A stretch of 64,000 bases of DNA from contig NZ_JBDPLH010000002.1 of NCBI RefSeq assembly GCF_040187885.1, positions 1 through 64,000 of the forward strand, read 5' to 3'. The notes below the pieces were generated by a model. It made no database searches. It was not told where the DNA came from and saw nothing but the letters and a program-made list of their open reading frames with translations. Below are positions 15,757-24,411 of this stretch, piece after piece (position 1 is the first letter of the stretch; each line of letters starts with the position of its first letter). Source of the stretch: Roseateles_E cavernae. GTDB lineage: Bacteria > Pseudomonadota > Gammaproteobacteria > Burkholderiales > Burkholderiaceae_C. A program made the translations under genes and the position numbers.

Positions 15757-17378
15757 TCCGGGTAGGCGCGCGCCAGCACCGCCTGGACGTCCAGCCCGCG
15801 CGTGTCCAGGGCGCCGTAAAAGCGGCCATGCCGCGCATCGAAGCGGCTGGCGATGAAGGCCTCGGCGATGGCGGCCGGCGCATCGCGGCGCAGCAGGCAG
15901 GCCTGGGCCGTGATCACCAGGCGCTGCGCCAGCTGACGGCCCAGGGCTTCGGCCGGCTCGGTGTGCAGCAGCTCGCGCAGGGCCTGGAGCTCGGTGCGCA
16001 AGAGCGTCTCGTCGCCGGCCATCTGCTGCAGCTCGTCGAGCAGCTCGAACGCCGACGGCGGCTCGCGCGCGAGCGCGCGCAGCAGGTCCAGGCACATCAC
16101 ATTGCCCGAGCCCTCCCAGATCGAATTGACCGGCGCCTCGCGGTACAGCCGTGCCATCGGGCCCTCGTCCACATAGCCATTGCCACCGAAGACCTCGATG
16201 GCTTCGCCGCAGAGCTCGACCGTGCGCTTGCAGACCCAGAACTTGGCGGCCGGCGTCATCAGCCGCTGCCAGCCGCGCTGCTGCTGCTCGAAGGCCTGGG
16301 CCAGGCGCAGCATCAGCACGCAGGCGGCCTCGCTCTCCAGCGCCAGATCGACCAGCACGCTCTGCATCAGCGGCTGCCCGGCCAGCGCGCGGCCGAAAGC
16401 TCGGCGCCGGCGTGTGTAGTGCAGGGCCTGGACCAGGGCCTGGCGCTGGATCGCGGCGCTGCCGATCACGCAGCTGAGCCGCGTCGTCGTCGCCATCTCG
16501 ATGATGGTCGGGATGCCGCGGCCGGGCTCGCCCAGCAGCAGGCCGTGGGCGTCCTGGAACTCGACCTCGGCGCTGCTATTGCTGCGGTTGCCGAGCTTGT
16601 GCTTCAGGCGCTGGATCTGCACCGCATTGCGCGTCCCGTCCGGCCGCCAGCGCGGCACGAAGAAGCAGGACGGCCCGTCCTCGGTCTGGGCCACGACCAG
16701 ATGGGCATCGCTCATCGGCGCCGAGTAGAACCATTTGTGGCCGCGCAAGGCATGGTCGGCGCCGCGCCCGCCAGCGCCGACCGGTGTGGCCCGGGTGGTG
16801 TTGGCGCGCACATCGGAGCCGCCCTGTTTCTCGGTCATGCCCATGCCTATCCACAAGCTGCTCTTCTGGTCCAGCGGCAGGTCGCGCGGATCATGGGCGC
16901 GCGACAGCAGGCCCGGGCCCAGCCGGGCATAGAGTGCCGGCTCCCTGGCCAGCACCGGGATCGCCGCCTGCGTCATCGTCGCCGGGCATAGCGTGCCGGC
17001 TTCGATCTGGCCATGCAGATAGAAGCCGGCCGCAAAAGCCGCCCAGCGGCCGCCGCGCTCGCTGTCATAGGGCAAAGACACCAGGCCCTGGCCGCGGTAC
17101 AGCGCCAGCAGCGCATGCCAGCTGGGGTGGAAGTCCACCTGGTCGATGCGGCGGCCGCGCCGATCGTGGGTCCGCAGCGTCGGCCCCTGCTGGTTGGCCT
17201 GCTCGGCCAGGGCCAAGGTGTCGGCGCTGCCGAGGATGTCGGCATAGCCCTGCAACTGGGGCAGGGCCCAGGCGGCGCCATGGCGCACCAGCCCCTCACG
17301 CAGCGCGGCGTCGCTGCTCAGCGGGTTGTAGTCGCTGAGCTCGTCAACCTGGTTGCTGATCTCGTGCGTGCTCCACAT
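15753..17378 (-). CDS. aidB: AidB-type acyl-CoA dehydrogenase
   Basis: A 541-residue flavoprotein closely resembling E. coli AidB, a member of the acyl-CoA dehydrogenase family linked to the adaptive response to alkylation. Shared blocks include SLCPATMTQAA, IGMGMTEKQGGSDVRANTT, KWFYSAPMSDAHLV, SCFFVPRW, KLGNRSNSSAEVEFQDA and APVNSIWEGSGNVMCLD. Start ATG 17378 gives MWSTHEISNQ, matching the AidB N-terminus. Its 5' end overlaps the 3' end of a same-strand GNAT gene by 35 bp, so the two are likely cotranscribed. DNA protection versus metabolic function is unsettled for the family. Confidence 0.93.
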   Translation of the reverse strand: MWSTHEISNQVDELSDYNPLSSDAALREGLVRHGAAWALPQLQGYADILGSADTLALAEQANQQGPTLRTHDRRGRRIDQVDFHPSWHALLALYRGQGLVSLPYDSERGGRWAAFAAGFYLHGQIEAGTLCPATMTQAAIPVLAREPALYARLGPGLLSRAHDPRDLPLDQKSSLWIGMGMTEKQGGSDVRANTTRATPVGAGGRGADHALRGHKWFYSAPMSDAHLVVAQTEDGPSCFFVPRWRPDGTRNAVQIQRLKHKLGNRSNSSAEVEFQDAHGLLLGEPGRGIPTIIEMATTTRLSCVIGSAAIQRQALVQALHYTRRRRAFGRALAGQPLMQSVLVDLALESEAACVLMLRLAQAFEQQQRGWQRLMTPAAKFWVCKRTVELCGEAIEVFGGNGYVDEGPMARLYREAPVNSIWEGSGNVMCLDLLRALAREPPSAFELLDELQQMAGDETLLRTELQALRELLHTEPAEALGRQLAQRLVITAQACLLRRDAPAAIAEAFIASRFDARHGRFYGALDTRGLDVQAVLARAYPD

Positions 17379-17919
17379 CGCGGCTCTCCTGCTGCTGATC
17401 GTCCAGCAGCTTGTAGTAGAGCGCGGTGGCGGCCAGTTGACCATCGGGGCTGGCCGCATAGCGCGGGATCTCGCCGGCCTTGAGCCAGCCCAGATGGCGG
17501 TAGACGGTCTCGGCATGGGAGCCGGCCTCGGTGTCCAGCACCAGCAGGCTGCAGCCGTCCAGCCGGGCGGCCCGCTCCAGCGCCTGCATCAGCACCGTGG
17601 CCAGGCCACGGCCGCGCGCGCTGCTGTGCACCATCAGCTTCTGCACCTCGGCGCGGTGGCGGCCATTGGGCTTCTCGCACAGCGCGAGCTGGGCCGTGCC
17701 CAGCAAGTGCCCGCCCTGGGACAAGAGCCACAGCCTGTGGCTCGGGCCCAGCCTGGCCAGCACCGCCTGCCAGTAGGCGCCGGCCTCGGCCTCGTCCAGC
17801 GCGGCCAGAAAGCCCAGCGAGGCGCCCCGCTTGACGGCGTCCAGCAGCAGCGCCGTCAGCGCAGGCAGGGCGCTCGTGTCGCCACGCGCCACGGTTTGCA
17901 GATGCAGTCCTTCGGTCAT
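17344..17919 (-). CDS. GNAT family N-acetyltransferase (paralogue A)
   Basis: A 191-residue acetyl-CoA-dependent acyltransferase. The pyrophosphate-binding motif A is VQKLMVHSSARGRGLATVLM near the middle, followed by LLVLDTEAGSHAETVYRHLGW. ATG 17919 gives MTEGLHLQT. It resembles the GNAT at 21183-21833 block by block (GASLGFLA, LMVHS.SRGRG, LLVLDT, AEAVY.HLGW). The acceptor is unknown; the arrangement is like proteins annotated as resistance or detoxification GNATs. It overlaps aidB by 35 bp and its promoter faces the TetR gene, so the TetR protein may control it and aidB. Confidence 0.88.
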   Translation of the reverse strand: MTEGLHLQTVARGDTSALPALTALLLDAVKRGASLGFLAALDEAEAGAYWQAVLARLGPSHRLWLLSQGGHLLGTAQLALCEKPNGRHRAEVQKLMVHSSARGRGLATVLMQALERAARLDGCSLLVLDTEAGSHAETVYRHLGWLKAGEIPRYAASPDGQLAATALYYKLLDDQQQESRDVEHARDQQPG

Positions 17920-17972
17920 TGCTTGCCTTGTGCTGGTGTAGTCTTGCGGTTTGAATAGCCAATGACAAAATA

Positions 17973-17987
17973 CTAACCAATGGTTAG
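17973..17987. promoter_or_regulatory. Palindromic operator CTAACC-AAT-GGTTAG
   Basis: A perfect 6-bp dyad with a 3-bp centre lies between the divergent GNAT and TetR genes in an AT-rich promoter stretch. It is the size and symmetry of a TetR-family operator. The ATG at 17980 lies inside it, so bound repressor would cover the regulator's own start. Confidence 0.65.
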
Positions 17988-18735
17988 AAAAATTGCAAAC
18001 CCGCATCTGAACCCGCCGCCACGCGCCAGCGGTGCCAAGGGCATGCACCGGGCCTCGGGGGTGGTGTCGCCGGCGCCCGACGCGCTGCAGAAACCGCTGG
18101 CCAAGCCGCAGCCGCGCCAGCGCGCCAAGACGCCCAAGCCCGAGGGGCCGCTGAAGAAGGCGACGGCCTCGGCCCTGCGCCGGGCCGCGCACAAGGAGGC
18201 GCTGGAGCAGGGCATCGTCGACGCGGCGCGGGCGCTGTTTGTCGCGCAGGGCCAGGAGGCCGTGACCCTGCGTGAGGTGGCGGCTGCGGTCGGTTATTCC
18301 CATGCCACGCTCTACAGCTTCTTCGCCGACAAGGCGGCGCTGCTGGCGCGCCTGGGGGCCGAGGGCCGCGAAGGCCTGCGGGCGGCGCTGGAGGGGCAGC
18401 TCAGCGGCCCCGGCGATGCGCGCGCCGCGCTGCGCCGCATGGCCGCCGCCTATCTGCGCTGGGCCGTGGCCCATCCGCACCACTACCGGCTGCTGACCCT
18501 GGACCCGCTGCCGGCCGAAGCCGACGGCGCGCCCGACGCCTATGCGCTGCTGCGCGAGCTGCTGGCCCGGCTGCCGGGCGGCGATGCGGACCTGCGCGCC
18601 CAGACGGTCTGGGCCGCGCTGCACGGCGCGGCCCTGCTGGAGATCGCGCTGGTGCCCGGCTCGGGCAAGACCTGGCCCTGGCGCGATCTGCAGGCCCGCA
18701 TCACGGCCGTCGCCGAGCTGGTGGCGGCCGCCTGA
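17980..18735 (+). CDS. TetR/AcrR family transcriptional regulator
   Basis: A 251-residue repressor. A disordered Pro/Lys/Ala tail of about 60 residues precedes the helix-turn-helix: GIVDAARALFVAQGQEAVTL, then LREVAAAVGYSHATLYSFFADKAALLARL. The C-terminal domain carries QTVWAALHGAALLEIAL, typical of the TetR_C_33 (WHG) group. ATG 17980 is within the palindrome and would leave almost no leader with a ribosome site; ATG 18043, after AAGGG, is an alternative that removes 21 residues. The likely targets are its own gene and the divergent GNAT-aidB transcript. Confidence 0.88.
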   Translation: MVRKIANPHLNPPPRASGAKGMHRASGVVSPAPDALQKPLAKPQPRQRAKTPKPEGPLKKATASALRRAAHKEALEQGIVDAARALFVAQGQEAVTLREVAAAVGYSHATLYSFFADKAALLARLGAEGREGLRAALEGQLSGPGDARAALRRMAAAYLRWAVAHPHHYRLLTLDPLPAEADGAPDAYALLRELLARLPGGDADLRAQTVWAALHGAALLEIALVPGSGKTWPWRDLQARITAVAELVAAA

Positions 18736-18742
18736 GCCAGCT

Positions 18743-21058
18743 CTACCAGCGCGGCCGTGCCCGGTCGGGCCGGCTGTAGTCGCAGACGCCTTCTGGGAAG
18801 GTGCTCTTCAGTGCCGTGATGGCCGCCGCATCCGGCACCCAGGGCCAGTAAGTGCCGTCGCGCAGCGCCCGTTCGACGGACTTCAGCGCGCATTGGTAGA
18901 TGCCGCCCTCCAGCGGCGCGCCGGCCATCGTGCGCGAGGTGCCGTAGAGCGGGAAACGCTGGGTGCAGGGGCCGGCGGGCTTGTGGTCGAGGATGCCGTT
19001 CCAGGCATCCTCGCCGGCATAGATCAGCCGGCCCTGCAGATCGAAGCAGCTGTCCACCGCACGCGCCGGCCGGTTCTGGGCCAGGCTCTTTCTTGGATTG
19101 GCGCGGATATTGGCCATCCACTCATCCATCACCGCGACCGCATCCAGCGTCTGGCTGGCCTTGGGCTGGCCGGGCATCGTGTCGGTGAACCAGATCACCA
19201 GATGGCGGCTGTGGCCCATCTCCTCGCGCATGCGCTGGCGCACCGCGAAGGACTGGTGGGCGTTGTGCATGTCCAGCTCGCGCTCCAGGTACTGGCGATG
19301 GTCGATGGTCGGGATCTCCAGCCGGCCGCCGAACACCATGCCCGAGCTGTAGGCCGCGCGCTGGGCTCGGCTGTCGCCGCGGGTGCGCGGCGCCGGCTGG
19401 TCCGGGGCCGGGGCGAGGTTCATATTGCGCCGGCTCCAGGGGTCGAAATTGGCCGGATCGAAGCCGCCCAGGAAGGGGAAGCCCTCCTGCACCATCTCGC
19501 TGGGATGCTTCCAGCCGCCGATCTTGCGGTTCAGATCGAGGAACTCGGTCGGCGTGATCTGGCCTTCCTTCAGCGCGCGCAAGCCGTACTGCACGCCGAC
19601 GTTGTCCCAGGTGGGCCGCGCCGCGCCGCTGGCATCGACGCCGTAGATCGTGCGCAGATCGTCGTAATGGGTCCAGCGTATCGCCGCGATATCGCTCTGC
19701 GGCTCGTAGAACTGCTGGTTCGGCACCTGGCCGTAATGCGGGTTCATCGTCAGCGGCGACAGCCCGCGCCAGGACTTCACGCACTCGGTCGAGCCCAGCG
19801 CGGTGCTGTAGCCCAGGCCCGCCTTGAGGCCGGCCAGCGGGTCGGCCACCGCCTCCTCGGCGTTGAAGCCGACCAGCCATGTGCGGTTCTTCGTGACCCG
19901 CCACCTCGGGTTGGCGCGGTCGGTCGCGTCCATATAGTGCTCCAGCAGCTCGCAGTCACCGACATGGATGGTCTGGGTCACCATGTCCGGATAGCTCTGC
20001 ACCGGCAGCGCCGCATCGAGGATGCCGGGCTGGTTCTGCTGCAGGATGTATTGCTGGATCGCGCCGCCCGAGCCGCCCAGCCCATAGGTGTAGAGCGGCC
20101 GGCCGTAGCGCTCGATGAAGCGCTCCTTGGTCATCAGCGCGGTCTCGGCCGCGAGCTGCAGGTTGTAGTGGGTGCCGGTGTTGTTGCCGCTGGAGTGCAC
20201 GATGGCCGTGCCGCTGCGCAGGATGTCGGCATTCATCGCACCGCCATGCAGCGTGCCCTGGCTGTGGCCGATCGCGACGCCGCCCTGGAACCAGTATTGC
20301 AGCCGGCCGTTCCACAGGCCCAGGTCCGGCGCCGCCGGGCTCTCGCCGCGCGGCGCCAGCATCGCGAAGCTGTAGAGAAAGCGGTTGATCGTGCCGCGCT
20401 CCTGGCGCACGACGAAGTCCACGACGCGGCCGTCGGCCAGCGTGGTGCTGGCGATGTCGGCCGGGCGGCTGCCGTCGGCCGGCAGCGGCTTCCATTGATT
20501 GCCGGTGCTGCGGTACCAATAGGTGACGAAGGTCGCGATGCTGCAGTCGCGGCTATAGCCCAGCAGATTGCCCAGGCCGTCCTTGACCGGGTTGCCCGGC
20601 GGCACGGCCGCGTCCACCAGGGCCGGCTTGCCGACCGCGCCCTGCTGGCTGGTGCAGACAAAGGGCTGCTGCTGCGGGCCGGAGAACAGCGGGCCGGTGA
20701 TCGGGTGGTTGTTCAGGCTCAGGCTGTCCAGCACCGCGCCGCTGCGGTGGCGCAAGAGCAGGCGGTTGCGACCCTCGACCAGGCCGCTGATGACCGCTTC
20801 GAGCCGGTCGCCGCGCTGCTGCCAGACCGGCTGGATGCGGCTGTCATTGAGCCACAGCACGAGCTTGTCGCGCAGGCCCGGCGCGGCGTGCAGCGCGATG
20901 CGGGCGTCGCCGCCGCTGACCCATTCGGCCGGCCCGGACAGCAGCTCCAGCGCGGTGCGCGGCCCGCGATCATCGTGATGATCGCCATGCGCGAGGCTGC
21001 ACAGGGGCAGCAAGACAAAAGGGATCGCTGCGGCGACCCTGAGGGTTCCGAGTTTCAT
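18743..21058 (-). CDS. Exported DUF6351-type hydrolase-like protein
   Basis: A 771-residue secreted or periplasmic protein with signal peptide MKLGTLRVAAAIPFVLLPLC cleaved near SLAHGD. It matches the DUF6351 family as I recall it: TGPLFSGPQQQPFVC, GLGNLLGYSRDC, HSSGNNTGTHYN, then YTYGLGGSGGAIQQY, which looks like an alpha/beta hydrolase nucleophile region (GGSGG with the central Ser). The C-terminus has a Cys-containing CDYSRPD. Function not established; a polyester or ester hydrolase is plausible. AAGGAG sits 9 bp before ATG 21058. It is convergent with tetR, 7 bp apart. Confidence 0.82.
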   Translation of the reverse strand: MKLGTLRVAAAIPFVLLPLCSLAHGDHHDDRGPRTALELLSGPAEWVSGGDARIALHAAPGLRDKLVLWLNDSRIQPVWQQRGDRLEAVISGLVEGRNRLLLRHRSGAVLDSLSLNNHPITGPLFSGPQQQPFVCTSQQGAVGKPALVDAAVPPGNPVKDGLGNLLGYSRDCSIATFVTYWYRSTGNQWKPLPADGSRPADIASTTLADGRVVDFVVRQERGTINRFLYSFAMLAPRGESPAAPDLGLWNGRLQYWFQGGVAIGHSQGTLHGGAMNADILRSGTAIVHSSGNNTGTHYNLQLAAETALMTKERFIERYGRPLYTYGLGGSGGAIQQYILQQNQPGILDAALPVQSYPDMVTQTIHVGDCELLEHYMDATDRANPRWRVTKNRTWLVGFNAEEAVADPLAGLKAGLGYSTALGSTECVKSWRGLSPLTMNPHYGQVPNQQFYEPQSDIAAIRWTHYDDLRTIYGVDASGAARPTWDNVGVQYGLRALKEGQITPTEFLDLNRKIGGWKHPSEMVQEGFPFLGGFDPANFDPWSRRNMNLAPAPDQPAPRTRGDSRAQRAAYSSGMVFGGRLEIPTIDHRQYLERELDMHNAHQSFAVRQRMREEMGHSRHLVIWFTDTMPGQPKASQTLDAVAVMDEWMANIRANPRKSLAQNRPARAVDSCFDLQGRLIYAGEDAWNGILDHKPAGPCTQRFPLYGTSRTMAGAPLEGGIYQCALKSVERALRDGTYWPWVPDAAAITALKSTFPEGVCDYSRPDRARPRW

Positions 21059-21182
21059 GGCAGGCGTCTCCTTGGGCCCGTGACGGGCCTTGTTGGTTTT
21101 GCGTCGGCCATGAAGCCGGAGGGCGGCGACGAGGCCGCCCCGACGATAGACCCGTCGCGGCGGTCCTGTCGTCCCCCTAGGT

Positions 21183-21833
21183 TCAGCGCGGCATCTGCAG
21201 GCGCTTGTAGTAGCGCGCGGTGCTGTGCAGCCGGCCTTCGGCGCAGCTGTCGTAGTCGGGGATCTCGCCGACCCGCTGCCAGCCGAGGTGGACATAGACG
21301 GCCTCGGCCTGGCTGGCAGCCGGGGTGTCGAGCACCAAAAGCGTGCGGCCTTGCTGCATGGCGGCACATTCGACACTGGTCATCAGCTGGCTGGCGATGC
21401 CGCGGCCGCGCGACTGGCTGTGCACCATCAGGCCCTGCACCTCGCCGCGATGGTGGGCATTGGCCTGCGGGCACAGCGACAGCTGGGCCGCCCCCTGCAG
21501 CTGGGCGGGCCGGTCGGCCTGGCCCTCGCAGGCGATCCAAAGGCTGTGATGCTGGCCCAGCTTGGCGAACACGCCGTGCCAGTAGTCCAGCGCCGCATAG
21601 CGCGACATCGGCGCCAGAAAGCCCAGCGAGGCGCCGTGATGCACGCTGTCGGTCAGCAGATCGCACAGCGCCGGCAGCCATTGCAGATCACGCGATGTCA
21701 GGCGCCGCACCGCCGGCAGGCTGGGTTCGTAGCGGGTCTGGCGCTGCGTGCTGAGCTCATACAGCTCGGCCTGGAAACCCAGGTCGCGGGCGGCGGGTGA
21801 GACGAGGGCGGACTTGGCTTGGCGGAGGAACAT
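21183..21833 (-). CDS. GNAT family N-acetyltransferase (paralogue B)
   Basis: A 216-residue paralogue of the GNAT at 17344-17919, with a 25-residue N-terminal extension. Shared blocks are HHGASLGFLAP, VQGLMVHSQSRGRGIASQLM (acetyl-CoA motif A, R-G-R-G), LLVLDTPAASQAEAVYVHLGW and the ARYYKRLQ-type end. Acceptor unknown. It stands alone between the DUF6351 gene (124 bp downstream) and the GGDEF gene. ATG 21833 lacks a strong ribosome site, so an internal start is possible. Confidence 0.85.
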   Translation of the reverse strand: MFLRQAKSALVSPAARDLGFQAELYELSTQRQTRYEPSLPAVRRLTSRDLQWLPALCDLLTDSVHHGASLGFLAPMSRYAALDYWHGVFAKLGQHHSLWIACEGQADRPAQLQGAAQLSLCPQANAHHRGEVQGLMVHSQSRGRGIASQLMTSVECAAMQQGRTLLVLDTPAASQAEAVYVHLGWQRVGEIPDYDSCAEGRLHSTARYYKRLQMPR

Positions 21834-21941
21834 GGCGGATGGTGGACTGCTGATCGGGCCGGGAACCCACCGCTTCTTCTGGAGGCGGCGGGGCCTGGTA
21901 TTCCCTTATGCAAGCGGCGTGCCAGCCGCTGCCTCGTTCGC

Positions 21942-23117
21942 TCAGCCCTCCAGGCCCGGCTCGGCCTGCAGCCGCCCGCGCCCGGCGCGCTTGGCCTCGT
22001 AGAGTGCGGCGTCGGCGCGGCGCATCAGGTCGGCGATATTGCGGTCGCCGTGGCGCAGCCGGGCCCAACCGGCGCTGAAGTCGAGCGCGAAGCCCAGCTC
22101 CTTGGGGGCCATCAGGGCCAGCGCGTCGCGCATGCGCTTGTCCAGCGCCTGCGGGCCCTGGGCGTCGCAGCGCGCCATCAGCACCGCGAATTCCTCGCCG
22201 CCGACCCGGCCGACCAGATCGCCGAGCCGCTGCTGCTCGCGCAGGCAGCGGGCGAACAGCTGCAGTGCCTTGTCGCCGACCTCGTGGCCATGGCTGTCGT
22301 TGACGGCCTTGAAGAAGTCGATGTCCAGCATCATCAGCGCCAGCGGCTCCTGGTAGCGCCGCGCCATCGAGATCATGTCGACCGCGCGGGCGCTGAAGGC
22401 GCGGCGGTTGTTCAGGCCGGTCAGCACATCGGTCTGGGCCAGGCGCAGAAAGGCGCCCTCGGTCTCGCCGCGCCAGGCCACCAGCACGGCCGCCAGGCTC
22501 AGCGTCACCGCGACATTGCTGAGCACGGCGGCCAGCACATTGACCGGGTGCGGGGTGTAGAAGTCGGGGTAGCTGGCGGTCGCGAACACCGCCAGCCAGG
22601 CGCGCCACAGGGTCAGCAGCGCCAGCAGCAGCAGGCAGCCCAGCAGCAGGCCGCGCCAGCGCCGGCTCGGCCGCGCCAGCTCGGGCTCCAGGGCCTTGGG
22701 TGGCTGGGCCAGCGTGACGCAGATCATCAGCAGCTGCAGCACGAAGACCAGATTGGACAGGCCGACCCGCCAGACATAGCTGTCGAAGCTCAGCAGATAG
22801 AGCAGGGCCACCGCCGGCGGCAGCGCCAGCATCAGGCGCCGGCCGCGGCGCCGGCCCAGCCAGTCATTCATCGCCAGCCACAGGGCGCTCAGCGAGGCGC
22901 TGATCAGGCCCATCGCCACGGTGCCCAGCGCCCGGTCCCACAGCACCGAGGCCAGCAGCAGGGCCAGCCAGCCGGCGCCCTGCAGGCCCATGCCGACCTG
23001 GGCATGGCGGGCGCCGGGGCTGGCGTTGCGCCAGCCCATCAGCACCGGCAGCACCAGGGCCAGGGCCAGGGCCTGGATCACGAGCAGACTGAAAAGCGTG
23101 GCGATATCGAAGTGCAT
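21942..23117 (-). CDS. Membrane diguanylate cyclase (GGDEF)
   Basis: A 391-residue inner-membrane enzyme making c-di-GMP from GTP. About seven hydrophobic segments fill the first 210 residues (starting MHFDIATLFSLLVIQALALA), then a GGDEF domain: DVLTGLNNRRAFSARA, MMLDIDFFKAVNDSHGHEVG and the active-site RVGGEEFAVL. An RLGD (RxxD inhibitory site) lies exactly five residues before GGEEF, so product inhibition is expected. The signal sensed by the membrane part is unknown. It is divergent from the HD-GYP regulator at 23278, which should degrade the same messenger. Confidence 0.93.
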   Translation of the reverse strand: MHFDIATLFSLLVIQALALALVLPVLMGWRNASPGARHAQVGMGLQGAGWLALLLASVLWDRALGTVAMGLISASLSALWLAMNDWLGRRRGRRLMLALPPAVALLYLLSFDSYVWRVGLSNLVFVLQLLMICVTLAQPPKALEPELARPSRRWRGLLLGCLLLLALLTLWRAWLAVFATASYPDFYTPHPVNVLAAVLSNVAVTLSLAAVLVAWRGETEGAFLRLAQTDVLTGLNNRRAFSARAVDMISMARRYQEPLALMMLDIDFFKAVNDSHGHEVGDKALQLFARCLREQQRLGDLVGRVGGEEFAVLMARCDAQGPQALDKRMRDALALMAPKELGFALDFSAGWARLRHGDRNIADLMRRADAALYEAKRAGRGRLQAEPGLEG

Positions 23118-23277
23118 GGCGGTCTGAATGAGCAGGCCTGTGGCCCGTGCATTGTGGTGGCATTTCGGGCCGCGCACCAATCTGTCGCGTGCGGGGCGCA
23201 ATCCGGCGTGCCCGGGCTTGGCTTGATGCGCGGCAAATGCGACCATCGGTCGTCGGGCAGTGCAGGGAGCCAAAAAA

Positions 23278-24411
23278 ATGCCTATGAGCCAGCGGCCGCT
23301 CGTCCTGATCGTGGACGACAACGCCGAGAACTTGACCGTGCTGGGTGAACTGTTGCAGCCGCTCTACCAGGTGCGGGCGGCCAACTCGGGCGAGCGGGCG
23401 CTGCAGCTGATGCAGCTGGAGCCGCTGCCCAGCCTGGTCCTGCTGGATGTGATGATGCCGGGCCTGGACGGCTATGCGGTGCTGGAGCGGCTGCGCGCCG
23501 AGCCGCGCAGCCGCAGCGTTCCGGTGATCTTCGTCACCGCGATGGGGGCCACCGAGGACGAGGAGCGCGGCCTGCTGCACGGCGCGGTCGACTACATCAC
23601 CAAGCCGATACGGCCACCGGTGCTGCTGGCCCGGGTGGCCGCCCATGTGGAGCTGAGCCGCGCGCGCGAACGCCTGGCCGACCAGAACCACGATCTGGAG
23701 CTCGAGATCGAGCGCCGCATGGCCGAGAACCAGCGCCTGCGCGATATCGGCATCCATGCGCTGGCCCGCCTGGCCGAGACCCGCGACAACGAAACCGGCA
23801 ACCATCTGCGCCGTACCCGCGAATATGTGCGCCAGCTGGGCACGCAGCTGATCGGCACACCGCGTTTTGCGCGGCGCCTGGATACCAAGACGGTGGACCT
23901 GATGGCGCGCTCGGCGCCCTTGCACGATATCGGCAAGGTCGGCATCCCGGACCGCATTCTCTGCAAGCCCAGCAAGCTCGACGCCAACGAGTGGCTGATC
24001 ATGAAGACCCATGCCGCGCTCGGTGCCGAGGCCATCGAGCTGGCCGAGCGCGATGCCGGGCCGGGTGGCGGTGTCGACTTCCTGCACTACGCCAAGGACA
24101 TCGCGCGCAGCCATCACGAACGCTGGGACGGCGGCGGCTACCCGCAGGGCCTGGTGGGCGAGGCGATCCCGCTGGCGGCGCGGCTGATGGCGCTGGCCGA
24201 TGTGTTCGACGCGCTGATCAGTCCGCGCGTCTACAAGAAGGCCTGGAGCTACGAGGCGGCGCGGGCCCATATCGTCGAGCAGCGCGGCAGCCATTTCGAC
24301 CCGGATGTGGTCGATGCCTTTGTCGCCTGCTTCGACGAGTTCTGCTCGATCGCACGGCGCCTGGCCGATCCCGGGCATCCATCCTCGGCCGTGGCGGTCG
24401 CCGAGCGCTAG
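23278..24411 (+). CDS. HD-GYP response regulator (RpfG-like c-di-GMP phosphodiesterase)
   Basis: A 377-residue two-domain protein. The receiver domain begins LVLIVDDNAENLTVLGELL and has the phospho-acceptor Asp in LVLLDVMMPGLDG and the conserved Lys in DYITKPI. A short coiled linker leads to an HD-GYP domain with LHDIGKVGIPDRIL and HHERWDGGGYPQGL, the motifs of c-di-GMP hydrolysis. ATG 23278 is chosen because GGGAG lies 8 bp upstream. The stop abuts the ATG of the hybrid kinase with no gap, so the kinase is the obvious phosphodonor. Confidence 0.93.
   Translation: MPMSQRPLVLIVDDNAENLTVLGELLQPLYQVRAANSGERALQLMQLEPLPSLVLLDVMMPGLDGYAVLERLRAEPRSRSVPVIFVTAMGATEDEERGLLHGAVDYITKPIRPPVLLARVAAHVELSRARERLADQNHDLELEIERRMAENQRLRDIGIHALARLAETRDNETGNHLRRTREYVRQLGTQLIGTPRFARRLDTKTVDLMARSAPLHDIGKVGIPDRILCKPSKLDANEWLIMKTHAALGAEAIELAERDAGPGGGVDFLHYAKDIARSHHERWDGGGYPQGLVGEAIPLAARLMALADVFDALISPRVYKKAWSYEAARAHIVEQRGSHFDPDVVDAFVACFDEFCSIARRLADPGHPSSAVAVAER

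Noticed and set aside
18542..21754. Open frame of about 1070 codons on the plus strand over the DUF6351 and GNAT genes
   Set aside because: Arg/Ala/His-rich translation antisense to two real genes; no domain and no ribosome site.
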